From: Prevotella sp.
GTDB lineage: Bacteria > Bacteroidota > Bacteroidia > Bacteroidales > Bacteroidaceae
Direction of reading: 5' to 3'
Assembly: GCA_003447235.1 (NCBI GenBank)
Contig: DLZV01000041.1
Coordinates: 1 to 64,000, forward strand
Length of the DNA stretch: 64,000 nucleotides
Of this stretch, positions 59,371 through 64,000 are shown in pieces. The notes beneath the pieces are model-generated. The model ran no database searches and was not told the origin of the DNA. It saw only the letters and a list, made by a program, of their open reading frames with translations. A program made the position numbers and the translations under genes. Numbering within the stretch: position 1 is the first letter of the stretch; each line of letters starts with the position of its first letter.

Positions 59371-59743
59371 TCGTAGTCGTCAAAACAAGACCCAAGAGAC
59401 GTTTCGTCACCCGCCATGGGCAGCAGCCGCCAAGCCCGGAGCTACTCATGGCTCGGCGAAGCGTCTCATTTCTTCTATATTTTGTGTTTTCATCGCCAAA
59501 AAGGCGTGTTTATAACAATTATAGAGAAAATGATTTCATTTATGTGCTATTTTCAAAAAGAAAGCGACAACTTTACAAAATGTCAGCCAAAACAGGTGGT
59601 TTTCGCATACAAATGCGCATTACGGGGCAAGAAAACACCAAAACATACATTCCACAGTTTACACTTGTCGATTTCGAACAATCGTTGAAACGGAAGCAAA
59701 GTAAAGATAAATCGAAACCTTTTTGTTAATTGTAGTTAATTTA
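59371..59743. other. Gene-free gap before glpA
   Basis: No gene, RNA or clear repeat can be supported. Open frames here lack protein character. The base composition changes from GC-rich to AT-rich near 59470. Confidence 0.5.
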
Positions 59744-59776
59744 TTTGGGCCGTTTTGGAAAATATTCCTAACTTTG
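59744..59776 (+). promoter_or_regulatory. Promoter of the glpABC operon
   Basis: TTTG at 59744-59747, a 21-base spacer, and TAACTTTG at 59769-59776. The ATG is at 59920, so the leader is about 140 bases. Confidence 0.65.
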
Positions 59777-59919
59777 TACTGCAAAAACGAAGGTTGGGTT
59801 TCGATAAGAAAGAGACTGCAATCATGCAAGAATCTGCCGAATCAAACCACAAGACCTGCATGAACCAAGATTAGAATACAACAAAAACAAGGAGTTTAGG
59901 AGACCTAAACCACACGACA

Positions 59920-61557
59920 ATGGATAGAAACAAGAAACAAGAGTATGATGTCATCATCATCGGCGGCGGCATTACAGGAGCCGGCACAGCACGAGACTGC
60001 GCGATGCGAGGCCTGCGCGTGCTGCTCGTCGAGAAGTATGACTTCACCAATGGAGCCACAGGACGCAACCACGGTCTGCTGCATAGCGGCGCACGCTATG
60101 CCGTGACGGATGGCGAGTCGGCCAAAGAATGTATTCAGGAAAACATGACGCTGCGCAAGATAGCACGCCACTGCGTCGATGAGACCGACGGTCTCTTCAT
60201 CACACTGCCTGAGGACGACCTCAACTATCAGGCCACTTTCGTAGAGTCTTGCCGCAAGGCGGGCATCCGCGCAGACGTCATCTCCCCTGAGGAGGCACGC
60301 CGCATCGAACCCGCTGTCAATCCCGATCTGATCGGTGCGGTACGCGTGCCCGACGCCTCGATAGACCCCTTCCGCCTCACTACGGCCAACATCATCGACG
60401 CGCGCCGTCATGGCGCCGACACGCTGACGTATCACGAGGCCCTGAGCCTGCTGATCGAGAACGGACGCGTGGTGGGTGTACATCTGCGCAACAACCGCAA
60501 CGGCGAGGAGCAGGACGTACACGCCCGTTTGGTCATCAACGCTGCTGGTATCTGGGGGCACGAGGTGGCCAAGCTCGCTGGCATCACGGTCAATATGTTT
60601 CCGGCCAAGGGCACACTGCTCATCTTCGGCCACCGCGTCAACAACATGGTGATCAACCGCTGCCGCAAACCGGCCAACGCCGATATTCTCGTGCCGGACG
60701 ACACGGTCTGCGTGATCGGAACGACGAGCGACCGCGTACCGTTTGAGACGGTGGACGACCTCAAGATCACCCAGGAGGAAGTAGATATCCTGGAGCGCGG
60801 CGCCATCGACCTGGCTCCCGCTTGCGCCTCCACCCGCGTGATCCGCGCCTACTGCGGCGTGCGTCCCCTCGTGGCAGCCGACAACGACCCGTCGGGCCGG
60901 TCCATCAGCCGCGGCATCGTGCTGCTCGACCACGCCACACGAGACGGTTTGGAGGGATTCATCACCATCACGGGTGGTAAGATGATGACCTACCGCATGA
61001 TGGCCGAAGTGGCTACGGATTTGGCTTGCAAGAAGCTGGGTGTGGACAAGAAGTGCGAGACGGCCACCACGCCGCTGCCCGGAAGCGAAGAGCCGCTGCC
61101 GGAGCACACGACGAGCAAGAACGCACAGACCGTGAGCCTCTACGCCGCTGAGGGACGCCACGGCACGATGACCAAGGACGTGCCGACGGGCAACAGCATC
61201 GACGACGCGCTGGTCTGCGAGTGTGAGGACGTGACGATCGGCGAGGTGAAGTTTGCCGCCGAGAAACTGCACGTCCACAACCTCATCAACCTCCGCCGCC
61301 GCACCCGCCTGGGCATGGGAACGTGCCAGGGAGAGCTCTGCGCCTGCAGAGGAGCCAACGTGCTCTGTCGCGTGACCAAGATGAAAGCCGAGGAGGCGCA
61401 GTGCGACCTGGCGTCCTTTATCGCCGAGCGCTGGAAGGGCATGCAGCCCGTGGCCTGGGGCGACACGCTGGCCGAGGCACAACTCACATCCATGATCTAC
61501 GAGGGCCTCTGCGGCATCAACCGCGTGGCCGGAAACAACAAGGAGGTAGCACGATGA
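59920..61557 (+). CDS. glpA: Anaerobic glycerol-3-phosphate dehydrogenase subunit A
   Basis: A 545-residue flavoprotein. The FAD-binding motif is DVIIIGGGITGAGTARDCAMRG (about 10-31), followed by DFTNGATGRNHGLLHSGARYA, typical of the GlpA/GlpD family. The C-terminal BFD-like [2Fe-2S] region (CECEDVTIGEV and GMGTCQGELCACRG) separates GlpA from aerobic GlpD. It oxidises glycerol-3-phosphate to dihydroxyacetone phosphate and passes electrons through GlpB and GlpC to menaquinone. The stop overlaps the glpB start (ATGA). Confidence 0.95.
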   Translation: MDRNKKQEYDVIIIGGGITGAGTARDCAMRGLRVLLVEKYDFTNGATGRNHGLLHSGARYAVTDGESAKECIQENMTLRKIARHCVDETDGLFITLPEDDLNYQATFVESCRKAGIRADVISPEEARRIEPAVNPDLIGAVRVPDASIDPFRLTTANIIDARRHGADTLTYHEALSLLIENGRVVGVHLRNNRNGEEQDVHARLVINAAGIWGHEVAKLAGITVNMFPAKGTLLIFGHRVNNMVINRCRKPANADILVPDDTVCVIGTTSDRVPFETVDDLKITQEEVDILERGAIDLAPACASTRVIRAYCGVRPLVAADNDPSGRSISRGIVLLDHATRDGLEGFITITGGKMMTYRMMAEVATDLACKKLGVDKKCETATTPLPGSEEPLPEHTTSKNAQTVSLYAAEGRHGTMTKDVPTGNSIDDALVCECEDVTIGEVKFAAEKLHVHNLINLRRRTRLGMGTCQGELCACRGANVLCRVTKMKAEEAQCDLASFIAERWKGMQPVAWGDTLAEAQLTSMIYEGLCGINRVAGNNKEVAR

Positions 61558-62798
61558 GATACGATACAATCATTATAGGAGGCGGACTGTCGGGACTGAC
61601 CTGCGGCATCGCCTTGGCAAAGGGCGGCCAGCGCGTGGCCGTCATCGGAGCAGGACAGAGCACCCTGCATTTCAACTCGGGTTCCATCAGCCTTTTGGGC
61701 TATGACGCGGAGGGTAACACCGTGGCCAGTCCGCTGGAGGCGATGGAGCAACTGCCCGCCTCACACCCCTACCACCGCGTCGGCGACAAGGCCGCACGGG
61801 CCGCGGAGGCCGCACAGCTGCTGGCCGAGGCGGGACTGAAGATGAAGGGGGAGGCCAAGGCCAACCACTTCCGTTTGACCCCCATCGGACTGACGAAGCC
61901 GGCATGGCTCACGATGGAAGGACTGGTGACGAGCCAGGAGGCTGACAAACTGCCATACAAGAAGGTGACGGTGGCCAACATCCGTGGCTACCTCGACCTG
62001 CCCACGGAGTTTCTAGTGGACAACCTGCGCCGACTCAAGGTGGAGGTGGAACTGAAGGAGTTTGCCACCGATACGCTCGACTTTGCACGCCACACGCCTT
62101 GTGAGTTGCGTGCCACCAACATCGCCAAGTATCTGAGCGACTACGAGCACCTTGCCGAGGTGGCTGGGGCTATCAACTCGCTCAACGCCTCGGGAGAGGT
62201 GATTCTTCTGCCCGCCGTGCTGGGACTGACGCAGCAGGCCGAGACCATCGCCCGCCTGCGCAAATTGGTCCGCAAGCCCATTGAGTTTGTGGCGACCATG
62301 CCGCCCTCGGTGCCGGGCACGCATATCCAAATGCAGCTGATCAAGCGCCTGCAGCAGCTCGGCGGCCGCTACTTCCGCAGCGACACGGTCAAGAACGGCA
62401 AGATCGTAGGCTCCAAGGTGGCCTCCGTCGAGACGGAGAACCTCGCCGACGAACTGCTCCTGGCCGACCACTACGTGCTCTGCTCCGGATCGTTCCAGAG
62501 CCGCGGACTGAGAAGCAACTACGAGGGCATCTACGAGCCAGTGTTCGGACTCGATGTCCTGGCAGAGAAAAACCGTGCCGACTGGCACGCCGACTATGTC
62601 TTCGACGCGCAGCCCTACATGGCCTTCGGCGTGAAGACCGACGAGAAGCTCCACGCGACGATCGACGGAAAGACCATCGAAAACCTCTACGCAGCAGGAT
62701 CGGTGCTCGGCGGACACAACTCTATCAAACTGGATGACGCGACGGGTGTGGCCATGCTCACAGCCCTGGAGGTCGCACACAACATTCTTAGTAAATAG
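61554..62798 (+). CDS. glpB: Anaerobic glycerol-3-phosphate dehydrogenase subunit B
   Basis: A 414-residue flavoprotein with FAD motif YDTIIIGGGLSGLTCGIALA at residues 3-22 and the later ADHYVLCSGSFQSRGLRS and AAGSVLGGHNSIKLDDATGVAMLTAL. GlpB carries FMN or FAD in the GlpABC complex and links GlpA to the membrane iron-sulfur subunit. The ATG at 61554 overlaps the glpA stop by four bases. The length is normal. Confidence 0.93.
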   Translation: MRYDTIIIGGGLSGLTCGIALAKGGQRVAVIGAGQSTLHFNSGSISLLGYDAEGNTVASPLEAMEQLPASHPYHRVGDKAARAAEAAQLLAEAGLKMKGEAKANHFRLTPIGLTKPAWLTMEGLVTSQEADKLPYKKVTVANIRGYLDLPTEFLVDNLRRLKVEVELKEFATDTLDFARHTPCELRATNIAKYLSDYEHLAEVAGAINSLNASGEVILLPAVLGLTQQAETIARLRKLVRKPIEFVATMPPSVPGTHIQMQLIKRLQQLGGRYFRSDTVKNGKIVGSKVASVETENLADELLLADHYVLCSGSFQSRGLRSNYEGIYEPVFGLDVLAEKNRADWHADYVFDAQPYMAFGVKTDEKLHATIDGKTIENLYAAGSVLGGHNSIKLDDATGVAMLTALEVAHNILSK

Positions 62799-62807
62799 AA
62801 AAATATC

Positions 62808-64000
62808 ATGGCAGAAGCAAAATCCATACAGATACAGAAGGAAAGCAAGAGCACACACAACTTCGAGCAGTGCCTGAAGTGCTCCATTTGCACGGTCTAC
62901 TGCCCGGTGTCGGCGGTAGAGCCAAACTATCCCGGACCGAAACAGTCGGGTCCGGACAACGAACGCTACCGCCTGAAGGGGGCACAGTTCTTCGACGAGA
63001 AACTGAAATTGTGCCTCAACTGCAAGCGCTGCGAGGTGGCTTGCCCGGAGAACGTCAAGATAGCCGACCTCATACAGGAGGCGCGCATCAAATATAGCAC
63101 GGCCAAGCCTTCGCTGCGCGACCGCATGCTGGCCAACACGGACTTCGTCGGAACGCTGGCCCACAACTTCGCACCCATCACCAATTTCGCCCTGGGACTG
63201 AAGCCGGTGAAGGCGGTCATGGACAGCGTGCTGAAAATCGACAAGCACCGCACCTTCCCGTCCTACTCGTTCCAGACCTTCGAGCAGTGGTACAAGAAGC
63301 ACGCGGCAGAGCAGGAGGCATACAAGAAGCACGTGGCCTACTTCCACGGCTGCTACGCCAACTACAACTTCCCGCAACTGTCGAAAGATCTGCTGAAGAT
63401 CCTCAACGCCTGCGGCTATGGCGTGCGCCTGCTGGAGAAGGAGAAGTGCTGCGGTGTGGCACTCGTAGCCAACGGACTGAGCGACCAGGCCAAGAAGCAG
63501 GGAGAACTCAACATGAACTCCATGCGCAAGGCCATCGCCGCGGGCGACGACGTGCTCACGACCAGTTCGACCTGTACATTCACGATGCGTGACGAGTATA
63601 AGAACTTGCTCAAGATTGACAACGACGACGTGGCGCCGCATCTCTCGCTGGCCACCAGATGGCTCTACCGCATGGTGGAGTCGGGCAAGATCAAACTGGC
63701 CTTCCGCAAGGACTTCCACCAGAAGCTGGCGTACCACACGGCTTGTCACATGGAGCGCATGGGATGGGCAATCTACTCCACCGAACTGCTCCGCATGATC
63801 CCGGGCGTGGAACTGACGCTGCTCGACAGCAACTGCTGCGGCATCTCGGGCACCTACGGATTCAAGAAGGAGAACTACAAGCGAAGCCAGGCTATCGGAG
63901 CACCGCTCTTCAAGCAGATCGAGGAACTGAAGCCCGACTTCGTATCGACCGACTGCGAGACCTGCAAGTGGCAGATCGAAATGTCAACCTCGAGAAAGGT
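62808..64000 (+). CDS. glpC: Anaerobic glycerol-3-phosphate dehydrogenase subunit C (cut by window edge)
   Basis: An open frame of 397 codons from ATG 62808 runs to the end of the window. Two [4Fe-4S] motifs (CLKCSICTVYCPV at about 22-34 and CLNCKRCEVACPE at about 68-80) are followed by two CCG-type domains (CCGVALVANG; CCGISGTYGFKKENY), the GlpC/HdrB-like arrangement. The subunit anchors the complex at the membrane and transfers electrons to menaquinone. It starts nine bases after the glpB stop. Only the C-terminal residues should be missing. Confidence 0.93.
   Translation, partial: MAEAKSIQIQKESKSTHNFEQCLKCSICTVYCPVSAVEPNYPGPKQSGPDNERYRLKGAQFFDEKLKLCLNCKRCEVACPENVKIADLIQEARIKYSTAKPSLRDRMLANTDFVGTLAHNFAPITNFALGLKPVKAVMDSVLKIDKHRTFPSYSFQTFEQWYKKHAAEQEAYKKHVAYFHGCYANYNFPQLSKDLLKILNACGYGVRLLEKEKCCGVALVANGLSDQAKKQGELNMNSMRKAIAAGDDVLTTSSTCTFTMRDEYKNLLKIDNDDVAPHLSLATRWLYRMVESGKIKLAFRKDFHQKLAYHTACHMERMGWAIYSTELLRMIPGVELTLLDSNCCGISGTYGFKKENYKRSQAIGAPLFKQIEELKPDFVSTDCETCKWQIEMSTSRK

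Noticed and set aside
59905..61569. Reverse-strand open frame opposite glpA
   Set aside because: glpA has complete FAD and iron-sulfur motifs on the plus strand; the mirror frame has none.

Overview
The window looks like a chromosome segment from a member of the Prevotellaceae (Bacteroidota). Upstream regions repeatedly carry the Bacteroidota promoter signature (a TTTG-type -33 box about 20 bases before TAnnTTTG). The gene content is also typical of the group: fimbrillin lipoproteins, BspA-type leucine-rich repeats, BACON, GH92, DUF2795, VirE_N/DUF3987 and glpABC. Most genes are GC-rich. Two stretches, about 7.35-9.95 kb and 42.5-55.1 kb, are clearly richer in A+T and look acquired.

Layout. 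1-7.3 kb: truncated ugd, a 74-bp tandem repeat array, a DUF gene with mnmA and a membrane-anchored GH25 lysozyme, tRNA-Gln(CTG), and a FadL-type porin. 7.35-9.45 kb: an AT-rich cassette (DUF234-type ATPase, frameshifted HTH gene, toxin-like remnant) bracketed by 33-bp direct repeats. 9.6-25.6 kb: housekeeping genes. These are DUF2795, a PH protein-dacB-pepP-methyltransferase-like operon, nadB, a C1 peptidase, recA, carboxynorspermidine dehydrogenase, an AAA ATPase/DUF4435 pair that resembles the PARIS defence architecture, and a GH92 mannosidase. 26-37.4 kb: a surface and signalling cluster with two fimbrillins, a 1177-residue fimbrillin/LRR/BACON/M64-protease lipoprotein, a WG/NTF2-like protein, a PEGA-like secreted protein, an LRR lipoprotein, a small conserved protein and a membrane Hanks-type kinase. 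37.5-39.1 kb: a WYL regulator interrupted by an amber codon, and a Cys-rich protein upstream of it.

39.1-55.1 kb is the most unusual part. It holds two dynamin-like GTPases, a Ycf46-like AAA+ ATPase, a four-helix membrane protein, tiny membrane peptides, paralogous zinc ribbons, several unknown genes, and two copies (one broken) of a beta-rich protein. Three transcription units in this region start from promoters that share the same 19-base box (GTGAACCATNATGRACTTG) placed exactly 20 bases before the -7 element. This suggests one co-regulated membrane-remodelling or stress/defence system.

55.1-59.4 kb is repeat-rich and plasmid-like: 22-bp iteron-like repeats, a 40-bp perfect palindrome, a dispersed 16-bp repeat, a candidate structured RNA, two small genes and a VirE_N/DUF3987 protein. 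The window ends in a glpABC operon; glpC is cut by the window edge.

Calls come from reading the sequence and remembered family motifs only. No database search, structure prediction or RNA folding was run.
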